Source: Xestospongia muta (taxonomy: Eukaryota; Porifera; Demospongiae; Haplosclerida; Petrosiidae). Taken from it: 64,000 bases of DNA. Made by a program: the position numbers and the translations under genes. Below, one piece after another: positions 10,737 through 23,160 of this stretch. Below the pieces are notes generated by a model. That model ran no database searches. It was not told where the DNA came from and saw only the letters and a program-made list of their open reading frames with translations. Position 1 is the stretch's first letter. Each line of letters begins with the position of its first letter. Location of the stretch: contig OY848920.1 of NCBI GenBank assembly GCA_963693285.1, positions 4,229,135-4,293,134 of the forward strand, in the 5' to 3' direction.

Positions 10737-13009
10737 GTCAGTTGAGGGATCTACACAACTACACTAAATAGTGTGGTGTTGTCAGCCTTCAAAGGAAACA
10801 ATTGATGTTAGCAATATTAATTCAATATTAAAACATCATCATTAACTGGAAAGAATGCATTAAATTCTAAGGAATGACCACTTCACAAATCAAAAAGACT
10901 TAAATTTGTGTTATTTTACTCAATGTTGTATTGCCTACTCATACATAACTATACAGCCTGTAGCATAGCTTTATTTGAATGTATTCATTCTTTAATTATT
11001 TATAAATTTTAATTACAACCCATACTAACATAGAAAATCAAGAACATAATATTGAGAAGACTATGAAATACAGATTGTAGCATAGCTTGATTCTTACGGC
11101 AACAGAGGAGGAACCTAATGAGAAGGACTAATTATTTCAATCAAATGATCAAGCACAAGATGATGTCTTTATTGAGTCACTGAAGACCATTGCGTTAAGT
11201 CCTTTAAGAAAGTATCTTCCGCATCTAATTTTCCTATAACTCAACATGACTGGTTTGAGGAAGAATCGCCAGAGGCTGATTTAGTTTGATAAAATTGACA
11301 AAACTACTAACATAAAGACATGTTTTTATATGTAACAAATTCCTTCATGAAAACTATACAGCTGCTCTAAGTGTCATTATTATACATGTACAAGGAAAAT
11401 AGTTTTAACTAATGCTATTGCTTGAAGTTTCTATTCTACTTAGTTATTAAATAATCTATTTAAAAAATTACATTACCTTAATAATTTGCTGTTTGTCTGT
11501 GTATCTACATTAATGGGTATGTGTACATGTTTTGACACAATATATATTTTAAAGTTGAATTTTCATTATTTCAGCAGGCATTATATTTTTGGTAAGAGTC
11601 TGATATAAGTTTCATACTTACCATATTCATTTAAGATGGCCTTAGCACATTGTACATTGCTGCTAAATTTAAACAGTACACTGGTAAACATTTAAAGGTT
11701 GTGATAGGTGGTATGTGCAGAATGATGTAGTGCTTTAACAGAAGAAATATTGTCATATCTTCAGAGATAGACCACACAATGGATCTCAGAATATTTTCTG
11801 TCATCTCTGAAATCTCTAGAGAGAGTAAATGAGCAACAATAGCTGGTGAGTGAAGAGACTGAGTAAGTGTCATAGTGACAATATAAAATGTGGCTAGCAT
11901 GATTGTCATAGCTGTTGTAATCTGTTATTGCTATGTCATAGTCTAGGATACCAATGTTGTCATCTGAGAAGGTTTGAGCTAGATGAAGATACACTAATTA
12001 GTATTAATTAAACACTGGTATCTTACAATATATGTTCGTTATTCTGTCTGATAGATTTTGTCTTCTCAAACTTGGACAATACAATAGCTACTATTTTGAC
12101 ACTGTTTGTGATCTGAAGCAGATAACAGGGTAGTCTTCTTCTAATGGAATTTCTAAAGTCTTCATCTCATCAAGTGTTGTTTCACTGATGCATCTTTTAC
12201 TATATAAAAGCTAAAACACTTTCACAGGATAGATCAAACTCTGTAAAAATAATTTTAACTGATTCTTCTATAACTACAGCTACAGGAGTTTTAAGAGGTC
12301 ATGTTAACTGTACCAATTGCCAGACATTACATATATAGGTTAGAGACCGAGGCAAAGGTTGGCAAGGGCATATTATTGTAGTCTCCTATAATTATATAAC
12401 TTTTTTAGACAAAAGCAGAGACTACAAAATTACAACAGAAGTGAAATAAGGCACATAATTTGAAGTCTAGAGCTGGCTTCACTTCAGTCACAATAAACAA
12501 TGATTTTTAAGGAGTGATTACGAGGTATACACATTTTACTTCAATGTTGAAGCAACAAAATCAATAAGTTTTTGTCCTGGCCAGACTGAACTGGTCATAA
12601 GTAGAAGTTATCTCAGTAAAGTTAGTAAAATAGTCTATTTTCATGATAAGTATAAAAAATGGTTGACTAGTAGCTATGCAAAACTGGTCATAAGTATTAC
12701 AAGATGTAATACTTGAATTATGAATTTATAATCATATAATTATAGTCAAGTCTATTTATTATCGTGTGCCGTTTGATCGATCGATCGATCAATTGTTACT
12801 TATAGTCGATCGATCAATGCCCACCGCGATCCATTGATTGTAAAACTCCGTATGTATACTAATTAAGACTGAAATTTAATGAAATTTAGGGCGAGGCATA
12901 TTATGACTACTATAACATTAATAAATTTAGCCATTAAAATTTAGTTATAAACAAAATAATCACTTCACATTTGACAATCAAGACCAAGTAATAGACTAAT
13001 ACATGATAG
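10737..13009. other. Mostly non-coding; decayed coding-like stretch 11640-12340 (minus)
   Basis: No intact gene. On the minus strand, 12340-12080 contains two protein-like stretches (VAVVIEESVKIIFTEF and LDEMKTLEIPLEEDYPVICF) separated by a stop, and 11994-11761 is open (FSDDNIGILDYDIAITDYNS). They may be pieces of one old gene of unknown family. A run of GATC repeats with a CGATCGAT core lies near 12775-12820. Confidence 0.3.
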
Positions 13010-13110
13010 TTAACGGATCTTCAGATAATACACAGCACAACAAAGAATTGTCAGTCCCATGATGAGAAACAGAAGTGTACTCATACTGTCTTTACATATA
13101 TAAATTATAT
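13010..13110 (-). CDS. Terminal exon encoding a C-terminal transmembrane helix
   Basis: Acceptor TTTATAG at 13112-13111, then an open phase-1 frame to a TAA at 13012-13010. It encodes STLLFLIMGLTILCC and then VYYLKIR before the stop, which is a single hydrophobic helix with a short basic tail, as expected for a type I membrane anchor facing the cytosol. An upstream segment at 13243-13179 (reads TTQGMKGVSAAGSS, donor A|GTAGG) joins it in phase. This may be one of the alternative 3' ends of the minus-strand gene cluster to its right; that link is inferred from phase only. Confidence 0.5.
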
Positions 13111-13410
13111 CTATAAAAATGAAAAGATACTCACAAGTGTCAGCACATTAAATAAAATTGAATATAATATAAACCTACTTTGCTGAATCCTTGAACTACC
13201 TGCTGCACTAACACCTTTCATTCCTTGAGTTGTGTTACCACTACTGTGTTTTGTTAAACCAAATATTAACTATTATTTATGTGCAACAAAAATATAATGT
13301 ACTGTTAAATTGTACAATCATTATTTAGGAATATGCTACTAGTGATGGAATGATGGGTTTGGTAAAAGTAAATCTCTACATTGTTATGTCTTACATGACA
13401 AGTAACATAC

Positions 13411-14788
13411 CTTCTTCACTTGATTGAACTTTTTAGAATTTTCGTTATCAGCATTAGATTGATTCTTTTCTTTATGGTATTGCTTTCATCAATGTAAAAA
13501 TGAACAATAAATGCTACTCAGTGTTATGAAGTCTACATATAAGAAGCAATGAACTAACTTTATTTTGACATCTCGAACGTGCAAAAAAGATATCAAAATA
13601 TGATATTGGATCATAGCAAATGAAGAAGGAAGGTACAACTCCCACTTGAAGCTAGTACAGCTTAACACTATATGTGGAAACCTATAAGTACTTGACAGTT
13701 ATAAATACAATTAACAGACTATATATATGGTCATTCCAAATATTTTTGGCTTTTAAATTATAAAAACATAATTAATAAGTATAATATAATAAATGCACAG
13801 AGTGTTATGATAATACATATCACTATATTAATCGTGAGAAAGTAAACTCTTTCTACTTGGCATGCAGCTCATGTCAAGTGGTCCTATAGTCATTTTGGAC
13901 CATATGATATCTATAATATATTTGTAAGTCCATTTACTCATTAAATTATCTCAATTATAATCTTATTTACATGATCATTCACAAAACAAACCAATATACT
14001 ATGATCAACAAATTACTGGTGTTAATCATATTCATATCCTCTGTTAAGAACTACAAAAAATTCTACAAACTGATAATACATGTACGGTTATCACATTGTT
14101 ATATTGATAGATGTATAGTCTTAATAAAAGCATTCACTCAAAATGGCTAACGATAAAGTTTAAAGAGAGTAAACAATACTTTAGGACCTAAGTGGGCAGT
14201 GGCCATGGAATTTAATGTTCAGGTTTAGATACACATCTGATTTAATCATTGCAAGGATTGAAAAACTAGTACTTAAGCTTGTAAGCTTATAAGGCAATAT
14301 ACAAAAACACATTATGACTCTCTATAAACATCATACTAAGGTATACTACGTAGTATAGTTTAAAATCAGTATCCTGTTACCTATTGATGGAAAATTACAG
14401 TTATTATTATTACAGAATTGACCATCCCAAGATGTACTAAGTATCTAGTGATACCATTGTTTAGCGATGCATATGCACTGGGCTCATTATTTAACCATTC
14501 CAGGATGTACCACAGTTAGTATAAATACTTAGCACTAAGGAATGTGTATATCTCTTGATTTTGAGTCATATCAAGATGTACCAGTGATACTTGGTATTAA
14601 GGAACATACACGTACTAAATTTATTAAAAAATTAATTATAAGGTAATGAGCAATTCATGATTTATGGTACATGTTATTAACAATTGTTAAGACTTGTAAA
14701 ATAAACTTTACTATCACTCACATTGTTCTGCTTCATTTTGGCTGCTATTATGTCTTAGAGTCTGCTCAGTACTCTGAACTTCAGTGAT
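13411..14788 (-). CDS. Candidate linker exons upstream of the terminal TM exon
   Basis: Two open segments with good splice sites: 14788-14722 (TEVQSTEQTLRHNSSQNEAE, donor T|GTGAGT) and 13482-13411 (YHKEKNQSNADNENSKKFNQ, donor GTATGT). Both are hydrophilic and rich in Asn, Gln and Glu, like juxtamembrane linkers. The phase at the 13411 to 13243 junction does not fit, so the chain is incomplete or one exon is missed. Confidence 0.3.
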
Positions 14789-15599
14789 CTATGGAAAAGA
14801 TCAATATTACACACATCTTTTCAAATATATCATTATATAGATGATAGGGCTTAATTTGTGCAATTGGCCTAAGAAAAGGCTGTCACGTGTTATTTATTGC
14901 ACATTATGGCATCAAATTTCATTTTAACACTCTTCCAGACGTTTATCAACACACATCTCTTTTTTGTGTGTTTCCAAAGTCATTAAGTTAAAGCATAATG
15001 TAGTGCAACAATAGCAAAGTAGTCTGACAATGAATTGGTTTTTCTGGTTGTAGTTCTAGTAGGAATAGCTACCTCACTAAAGCATGAAAATAATGCCAAA
15101 ATTTTACCATCAAAATGCTTCATTGGGATAATGCATTGGCATCATAGCATATACAATAACTTGTTCTTATCCATCAATTACATAGTTACTAATAATTAAT
15201 AATTCCTAAGTTTCGTTGTACGCGATGAAGGATTGGTATAGCCCTAGAAGAAATAATAAAGAAAGATATTAAAATATGTAAAGATAATATGGAGATAATG
15301 CTAATAACAATGTGGGAATGAAATCTATAAAAAAAATCCCAATATATATGTGACCATAAATACGAAAATGCTTTGTAACACACAAACAAATTTCCAACAA
15401 ACGCTTGTATATAAATCATTGTTATGCGGCCGTCTTAAATATGAAGTTGTTAAAATTCAGTACCAGACAAGCTCAATGATTGTCCTTTATAATTACTAAA
15501 TTACATTGATTTCCTGCTTAGCAACCATTTCTACACAAGTGTTTTGTTCGAAATTCACTTGTATGTTAAGTACCATTTTTGCATTTATGGTCACACATA
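14789..15599. other. No gene seen
   Basis: AT-rich. A 76-codon minus-strand frame at 15419-15189 is hydrophobic (ISIISILSLHILISFFIISS) but has no convincing splice sites or stop context, so it is not called. Confidence 0.4.
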
Positions 15600-16077
15600 A
15601 CGTCGACTGGTTGTGATTATATATTTTTTGTTTTGTTTTCTTTTTATTACAAAATTTTTTTGATAGTCTGCAGGTACATTTAGTTTCAAATATAGTAAGC
15701 CATCTCTGTATGAAGGTTTCTTTTTACAGAATATATAGTTTGGAGTTCTGGTTATTATTACCATAAATTAAACAAGCTACACAAATTATTATTATCACGT
15801 TATAAATTTAAGTTCAGCTTATTCTACAAATGGAATTTCAATTTCACAGAATCTTGTTGGCATGTCAATCACATTTTTGGAGAAGACAACACATCTTTCA
15901 TATCTATTTTCTCCATACAGCATAGTATAATTTTTATTATGTATTAAATTTTATAAAATATATTAAGCTCCAATAAAATCAAAACACAAACCCCACACAA
16001 AAACAAATATAGATATTGTCGATATTCTGCAAAAAGCACATAGAAACATAATGTTTAGCTAATAAAGTCGTACTTGT

Positions 16078-16339
16078 TTATGTTTGGCATATTATGATGA
16101 TGATTGCAACAATTAAAAGAAATGATATTACGAGTCGACCTGCAAAATGATTTGTTTACCTCGAAATTCTATAACATTTACCTAATTTGTCTGGTCACAT
16201 ATAGCATAAAAGCGACAATTTGAGAAATCATTATAATATAAGAAATATAAAAAAAACAGTCAACAATAATATAGTGTCACACCTTGAATTTTCTCCTCTA
16301 TAACATCCCATGTTTTTAGTTTTGGATGTGCTACTTCCT
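16078..16339 (-). CDS. Linker + TM exon pair, copy 3
   Basis: Linker exon 16339-16283 (57 nt, phase 1-1, reads VAHPKLKTWDVIEEKIQ, donor G|GTGTGAC) and TM exon starting at 16139 (RLVISFLLIVAIIIIICQT, then TAA at 16080-16078). The TM exon ends in its own stop, whereas copy 2 reads through to a donor. This makes copy 3 either a distinct short C-terminus or a decayed copy. Confidence 0.5.
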
Positions 16340-16834
16340 CTATTAAGGTACAGTTATATTAATTTAATTTAATATATCAATGATTTTCGTACGATTTTCT
16401 CGTATGTACACACAAATACTGTTTCTTTAGTTTTTTAAATGTCCTACAAAAACAGGAGAGAAGGCTATAAAAATTGCTATATAAAACTCTAAGTCAAAGG
16501 TTTTAACACAAACTCTCACATTATACGTTACATTTATAAAGTAGTTTTAACGCTAGTGTAAAACGTCTGCTTGTGATTATATATTGCTTGTTATGTTTTC
16601 TTTTCATTACAAGCTTTCTTTGGTACTCTTGCAAGTACGTTCAGTTTCAAATGTAGTAAGCCATCTCTGTATGAAGTTTTCTTTTCACAGAATAGATAGT
16701 TTAGAGTTATTATTATTATTACCATAAATTAAACAAGTACACAAAATATTGCTATCTTTATAAATTTAAGTTCAGCTTATTCTATAAAATGGAATTTCAC
16801 TTTCACAGAATCTTGTTGGGATGTCATTTAGACT

Positions 16835-17336
16835 TCAGAAAGACAACACATCTTTTATATTTATTTTTTCCATGACTGTAATAACAAGAATGCAGTAACA
16901 ACATAATATAATTTTTATTATGTAGTAACCTCTAGTATATCCATTATTCTCCAAAAAAATTAAAATATCCACTACAAACAAAAACACATATAGAAATTGT
17001 AGGTGTTCTACAAAAACGACAAAGAAATACAATGTGTATAAGTAATAAAGCTTTACTTTTTTCTGTTTTCGTAATCGCAAATATTATGATGATGAGTCCA
17101 AGAAATGAAAGCAATGATACGATATGATGACCTGCCAAATAATTATTTTTTGTTGACTTCAAAATTTCTTATAAGATTTACCTATTATGTCCGGTTGAAT
17201 ATGGCATAAAAGTGACAATTTCAGAAATCATTACGACATAAATATATAAAAAACAGTCAACGATAATACAGTGACATACCTTCAATTTTATCCCTAATAA
17301 CATCCCATGGTTTTTGTTTTGGATGTGCTACTTCGT
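16835..17336 (-). CDS. Linker + TM exon pair, copy 2, with candidate last exon
   Basis: Linker exon 17336-17280 (57 nt, phase 1-1, VAHPKQKPWDVIRDKIE, donor G|GTATGT). TM exon 17131-17057 (75 nt, phase 1-1, HHIVSLLSFLGLIIIIFAIT then KTEK, donor A|GTAAAG). A possible final exon begins after TTTTTGTAG at 16994 and runs to a TGA at 16837-16835; it is hydrophobic and less certain. The linker exon has the same length and phase as the 57-nt exon of gene C at 27555-27499. Confidence 0.5.
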
Positions 17337-17485
17337 CTATTAAGGTACAATTATATTATTTTAACTTATAGTTCTAATGTAACATACGGCGAACAAAGGA
17401 ATCACATAGTGCTTTACCAGAGCTCTAAAACTTTATAAGTGATTGTTCACTAATGCAGTCACTTGTTTTCCATTTCATTAACACT

Positions 17486-19278
17486 TCAATTGTGATTATT
17501 GTATTGTTCACTTTTTTCTAAAAAATAGACTTGATCATTAAAGCAATTTAATAGTATAATATATACTGTTATATTTTCTGTATGTGGAGTGAAGGCCCAA
17601 CAACCAATAGGTTCCATTTCCAAGTGTATAGTCCCATTTATTTCTAACATGTGATTGTTTGGTTTTCTATCAGGAATCAAATCACTGATTCCATTCTTTA
17701 TGACATACTCTTCCCTTTCCTTTAAGTTAACAAAATAATTTATTAAATTAAAGCATCTCTAATAACAAACCTTATCTGTTTTGAATGATGGGGTAACAAG
17801 AAGAAATATCTTTAAATATGGGTCACTATGGTTTCCAATGATTTTCTCATGGAATAAAGATAGGAAATATGTTTGGTTAATATTATCATAAGCAATGATT
17901 GCTATATAACATAGCTCATTCATATAAAAAGTAATGTTGGTAGAATTTGGTTCAGTATAGCCACGCAAGATATCTACTTTACCACTGTCATTGAGATGAA
18001 TGATAGCGAGTGACTTAGCCATTTCCATAGTTGTGACAACAGCATTATGTTCTACTATCAGTGTCACTGGGTGTTGTAGTTGTTCGCTAGCTAGTATTTG
18101 ATAAGTCCGAGAAATAATTTTATATCCTTTTGGCACATTAAACTGATAAGAATGATTTATAGATACCAATATGTCAACTTGACGTCCAAATGGAAAGCTT
18201 TCTGGATTGATTATCATTTTAAAATTAGTTTTAGACCACCAGATAGTGTCACTTTTTCCTCCTGTCACATTTTTATGAAAAGAAGTTGCATCTGTAGGAC
18301 CTAAAATTGAGACTTCCCTTCAATAGTAAATATTAAAATGATTGCTCACATATAGCATACTGTAAATAATCATCATGTACATCTTCATTACATGTCTTTA
18401 TCTCCCTAAATATATACATCTTAAGACTGATTCCATTGATATCAGTAATGACTTTCACATTTATTGCAGATACACTCAACGGTATTTGGTACTTAAATTT
18501 CTGTAGGTATTTCATGACAACATAATGACATAGTTATGGAAAATGTGGGAAACAGGCTCAAAATACTTCGAAAATAGTTCGTATTTTTGTAACATAAACT
18601 TTGCAAAGTTTTGTAACATACATTTGAATATACTTACTTTTTACATATCCCATATGGCCAATGCCTATAGCAATTAGGACAAGTATTATCATAAAGGCTG
18701 TCCCAATCCAGTATCCTAAAAAATTATGACTTAGTCATATCAAAAATAATATTATTACTATACAAGGTTGAGGTAGAGTGGAGACATGCCTTATCTAAGT
18801 GGAGCAAGACTGACATAAAGAAATAAAAATAATTGGTGATGAGGTGATTTACTAAAAAAATGCTAACAGTGTTATCATAACATTCTCTCAGTTCTAGACT
18901 GAAGTAAGATGTTTTGATAACAGGTAGAATTGAGCATCAATAACAGTACTATTTGTAATGGACAGAATCATCAAATTGAAAGTAATGGGTCTAATAGTCT
19001 TCATATTTATTACATGAGTAAATAAATATTTCTGAAAAATTCATAAAATGTAAGGATGATGGTGAAAACACTTCAAACAAGTACAGATGGCAGTATGGAC
19101 ATCACCACACATTACCCACATTATCAAGGGCATAATGTTTCATTGAAAATGTAGAAACTGTCACAGACTTATACATTAAATTCTGATACAAAAGGTGTCA
19201 TAAGAGTACATATCTAAAATAATTTATTACAGTTGTGCTAACCTATTTTGTCTCTTATAGCTGGATGTTTTGGAGGGT
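17486..19278 (-). CDS. Gene D: membrane protein with ZU5-like region
   Basis: Exons on the minus strand: 19278-19243 (linker PPKHPAIRDKI), 18715-18638 (TM helix IGTAFMIILVLIAIGIG, donor A|GTAAGT), a probable exon 18500-18350, 18300-17771 and 17719-17486 (stop TGA). The long exon carries QHPVTLIVEHNAVVTTME and later FYMNELCYIAIIAYDN. This is the pattern of ZU5-like folds (PVTL-I-H then FC-IA---). The last exon has a conserved-looking LEINGTIHLEMEPIGCWAF. Exons from 18300 on are in phase (1, 0, stop). The TM exon to 18500 junction is out of phase (1 to 0), so an exon may be missing or one base lost. No start was found. The first exon is phase 1 and could splice from the gene C donor at 23187, so D may be a 3' part of gene C. 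Confidence 0.6.
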
Positions 19279-20131
19279 CTACAAAGAAAATATATAATTA
19301 CTACAAAACAAGATGTAAAGAATGATTTAAAACATTTTATATATAACTGTGAAAGTAACAAAACGTCAACAATGAGGTAAATGAACTGCCATCAAATGGA
19401 TTGATAATGTGTAAAAAACAGGTATCATAATGCTTTCCTATGCAAATCAGGTGGGGCAAGGTTTAGACACACTCCTGCTCTTGTCATTGCATGAATTGTA
19501 AACTTGACTTAAACATTTTTGTCAAGTTATGTACCTATACTGAAGACATTATTTGTGTTTGACCGTTAATGAATCGCATAAAATTACCATAGTATACAAC
19601 ATTAACATTATTAAGGTCAGAGAAAGTATATTTGCCAACGAATTTATATGAAATTTTTCCTTTTGCCTTGGGATGGAAAGTCATTTGGTTTAGATTTATA
19701 ACTTTTAATAAAGTAAGTGGGTATAAAACTGTGATAATTAACTACAATATATCACTACAATGTTAGCACAGTAAAGAATTATTACTTTGAGAAAATTAAA
19801 CCATCTTTTGGAAAATAAGATCAAGACAATTGAAAAAAATTTTTGTGTTCAAAGAATATAACACTGTCTGATTGTTATGTGTGTCAAATATATCAATGGT
19901 CTCAAAAAGCTATCCGTGACATGAGTATTATTTTCTTTCCAATCCCTTTCCTTTATTCTAATGAACTCATAAACTATACTCTGTCCAATATGACCCCTGA
20001 CTAATTGTTATATCTCAGGTTAGGAGTAAGGTAGAGAGAAATGGTTTGCATAAGAAAATACATCTGATGAATCACTTAAAATATCTAAATATTGAAGAGA
20101 TAGCTATTCATGAAAGTAGTAAACTAGAAAT

Positions 20132-20173
<42 letters not shown>

Positions 20174-21379
20174 GTGAATGATTTCTCACATTGATAGATG
20201 TCATATATAATTTGGATATAGTTAATGAATTTTTGTATAATTTTTACTAAATCAAAAAATGTTTAGAACAGAATAATATCCTTTTATTGCAAAAATCAAG
20301 AAAGATTAAGAAGCAAGCAAATACTTCAATAAGACATTCAAAAAGAGTAAGCCATGAAGTCACACCCAACATAACTTTAATGCCATTATTCGTTATTAAA
20401 TTCCATTAAACCACTATCAAACTCAAATTTCAAAGGGCATTGTAACTGAACAATGGAAAATATTGTAAATCTAAGTTAACAATTATGATTATGACTTGTT
20501 ATGTTAATCTAATTAAATTATTAAATTCACCATTCTAAATTATTAAACAATGTTACGTGATGCTAACTTTCAAATCTTCACATAATGTGCATAAAAATGT
20601 TGGAAAATTAATGGATATATGGATAATGTCATCATTACAGAGTTTTAACATCCACTATCGACCTCTAGATGTACAAGACTAACATTAGCCTAGTATCTAG
20701 GTGTTCAGAGAAGGAAAAGAATGCCTGGTAACTACTGTTACTCTAATGACCATAAATAATACAATCAGATTTGTCTGTTATTGTCAAGTATACCCAAAGA
20801 CTTAGAACTACAATTTTAATGCATATACACTGCATCTGTTACAAGACAATGCATTTGAATCTACTCTAAATTAATAATATTTAGTAAAATTTGTGCTGGT
20901 AGGACAAAATCTTACACTAATATTTTATCTTAGGATAAAAAATTCTGCAATATTTTATCTGATGAAACAAATTTTAGGTAGGACAATAATTGTTACGACA
21001 TTGCTTTTACAAATTTATCTTGACTATAGGAACTTTGTGAAGGCTGTTTGTGAGGACAATAATTTGTATAGACAAATTTACAAAGTTTCTGTCAATCACA
21101 TCTTCATTTATCTCTTATAGATTTGCAGCTATTTTACCTGGAGGCATGGCTGGATTGAGTTGATGATATATAGGGCCCAGTATTGGTACTCCAACTTCTT
21201 TATAAGTCGTAGTATTGAATCATCAGAGGAACCACAAGGTATATAAAATTGATAAAAATTTAAAAACATATAGTATTGCTACAGTCCATTTTTACTGACC
21301 AATAGTAGACTATTGTATACTTATATATCTCAGATACATCATACATAGTGTCACATCAAGCACTAGCTATAGAAAGGTA
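19279..21379. other. Intron or intergenic, repeat-bearing
   Basis: No exon recognised. About 19687-19812 recurs at 21907-22030 as a direct repeat (both contain ATGTTAGCACAGTAAAGAAT). A simple AT run lies at about 20139-20172. Confidence 0.5.
20139..20172. repeat. (AT)n microsatellite
   Basis: About 17 consecutive AT units. Confidence 0.95.
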
Positions 21380-21690
21380 ACCACAACTTCTACAATTTGT
21401 GATGTTTTTAATGAACAACCAAGCATGAAAAAACTACTATCTGAAATTCACACACTTTTAAAAATATATTTAACAATTCCAGTTACCACTGCAACAGCTG
21501 AAAGATGCTTTTCTGCCTTAAAGAGAATAAAAACTACCTTCGGAATTCAATGACACAAGAATGTCTTAACAATTGGATGATTCTTCATGTTCATAAAGAT
21601 AAAACTGGCAGCCTTAATTTAACTAAAGTGGCTAGACAATTTTCAAACAATGACAGAAGGAGACATTTTTTGGTAATTTCTAATCTGAGT
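21380..21690 (+). pseudogene. hAT transposase C-terminal fragment
   Basis: One frame reads TATAERCFSALKR, the signature of the hAT C-terminal dimerisation region. After a one- or two-base shift near 21530 the adjacent frame continues with YLRNSMTQECLNNWMILHVH and ends RRRHF, as in full-length hAT transposases. Only this last ~100 residues is present. It lies in the non-coding stretch between gene C and gene D. It has no direct link to the two MITEs at 8.7 and 41.5 kb, whose termini differ. Confidence 0.82.
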
Positions 21691-21699
21691 TATTGTTAT

Positions 21700-23160
21700 T
21701 TTATTACTATAATAATTATTGTTTTTGTATATACTAGGCAATAACATTATAATTTTGGTTGTTGGCCCTCCCAATTTTAATTTTGTTTCTACTCCACTGT
21801 AATATATGTATTAACAAGAAGTAGTTGACTACAAGAGCGTAAAAGAATAAACAATACTTTAGGACTTGAGTGGGAGATGACAATGGATTCTGATATAAGG
21901 TGAGGAAAGGTTTAGATTTATAACTTTTAATGAAGTAACTGGATATAAAATTGTGATAATTAACTACAATACATAACTACAATGTTAGCACAGTAAAGAA
22001 TTATTACTTTGAGAAACGTAAACCATCTGTTGAGCATAGTATTATATTAAGGTATAAGTACTAGGTTTTGTTAAGTTTCAAAACAGTATTATTTAGCTGG
22101 ATATATATTTGTTAAAGGATTCTAGCAACTACTGTACTTGATGATGTTACTTCACCACATGTAAAAGTAAGTGCTAAGTAAAAATCAAGATTCTTACATG
22201 TCATACAATATACATCACTTTTAATTGTGCTTTAACTGGTTTATTGAGTACTTAAAGGAACAAATTTTATTGCTAATATTTAGCTTGAGGATTTAGGATA
22301 TCTCATCACATAATTTACTTTGGGATCTGAATGTATAGTGAATATGCTTGAATTTTATGTGAGCATCTGAAAAATGTTATGGCTAAATTCTTAAATTAAT
22401 AGGCAGTCACTATCATTCACAATATAATGTCAGTAACCACACTCTGTTATGACTGCTTGCTTGATTTGACTCTGATGTATCAATGTACATGTGTCTGGTA
22501 AAGCATACAAGATACAAGTCTTTCCTTCTTTAATAAAGGGGCTTCTACAACAAAATACATGTAAATGTAAATAAGTATATAATGTACATATAATAAGAAA
22601 ATACAAACAAATTATAAGCTCAAGAGATAGGCAAGGTTATATTCTTGCTAATAGTCTTTAAATTAGTTAATAGTTCCCATTTGCTTGATCATGTGTTAAG
22701 TTAGCTGCCTATATATATTGCTAAAGAGCTCTACCAAGTACCAAACATAAAGGTATTAATACACCACAGGTAAAGGTGAGTGTTAAGTAAAATCTATACC
22801 TTATGCAAAATGCAATATACATCTCATTCAATCATGCTTTAACTATGTCATTGAGTAGTTAAAGGAGTAAATTTTAATGTTGATATTTAGCTTGAGAATA
22901 TAGAAAATCCAATGCAAAATATATACTTACACAGATAATACTTTAAGGAAATATAATATATAACTTTTGAAGCCTTTGTGTCATAATTTTTACCAGAATT
23001 TTTAAAAACATTTTTGACCTCAAAAAAAATAAACATACTTAATATGTGTAGTGTAAATAACTGCATGGACTATTATCATAGTACAAACAATATATCAATG
23101 GTGAGAAAAAAAAACCTTTTCAGGGTTTATGTAATGCCACAAATTAGTAATAACATTAAT
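21700..23160. other. Intron or intergenic with diverged direct repeats
   Basis: About 22155-22290 and 22760-22900 are diverged copies of each other (both hold TTTAGCTTGAG and GCTTTAACT). No coding signal. Confidence 0.5.

Larger units (their letters stand above)
15600..17350. repeat. Tandem duplication of a linker + TM exon block
   Basis: About 15600-16370 and 16560-17350 are diverged direct copies. Shared stretches include the GTAAGCCATCTCTGTATGAA motif (near 15695 and 16655), the CACAGAATCTTGTTGG motif (15847 and 16805) and the exon pairs described separately. The unit is about 0.95 kb. Confidence 0.75.

Noticed and set aside
12770..12825. GATCGATC cluster as a regulatory or origin-like site
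   Set aside because: A short simple repeat in a non-coding stretch; nothing else supports a function.
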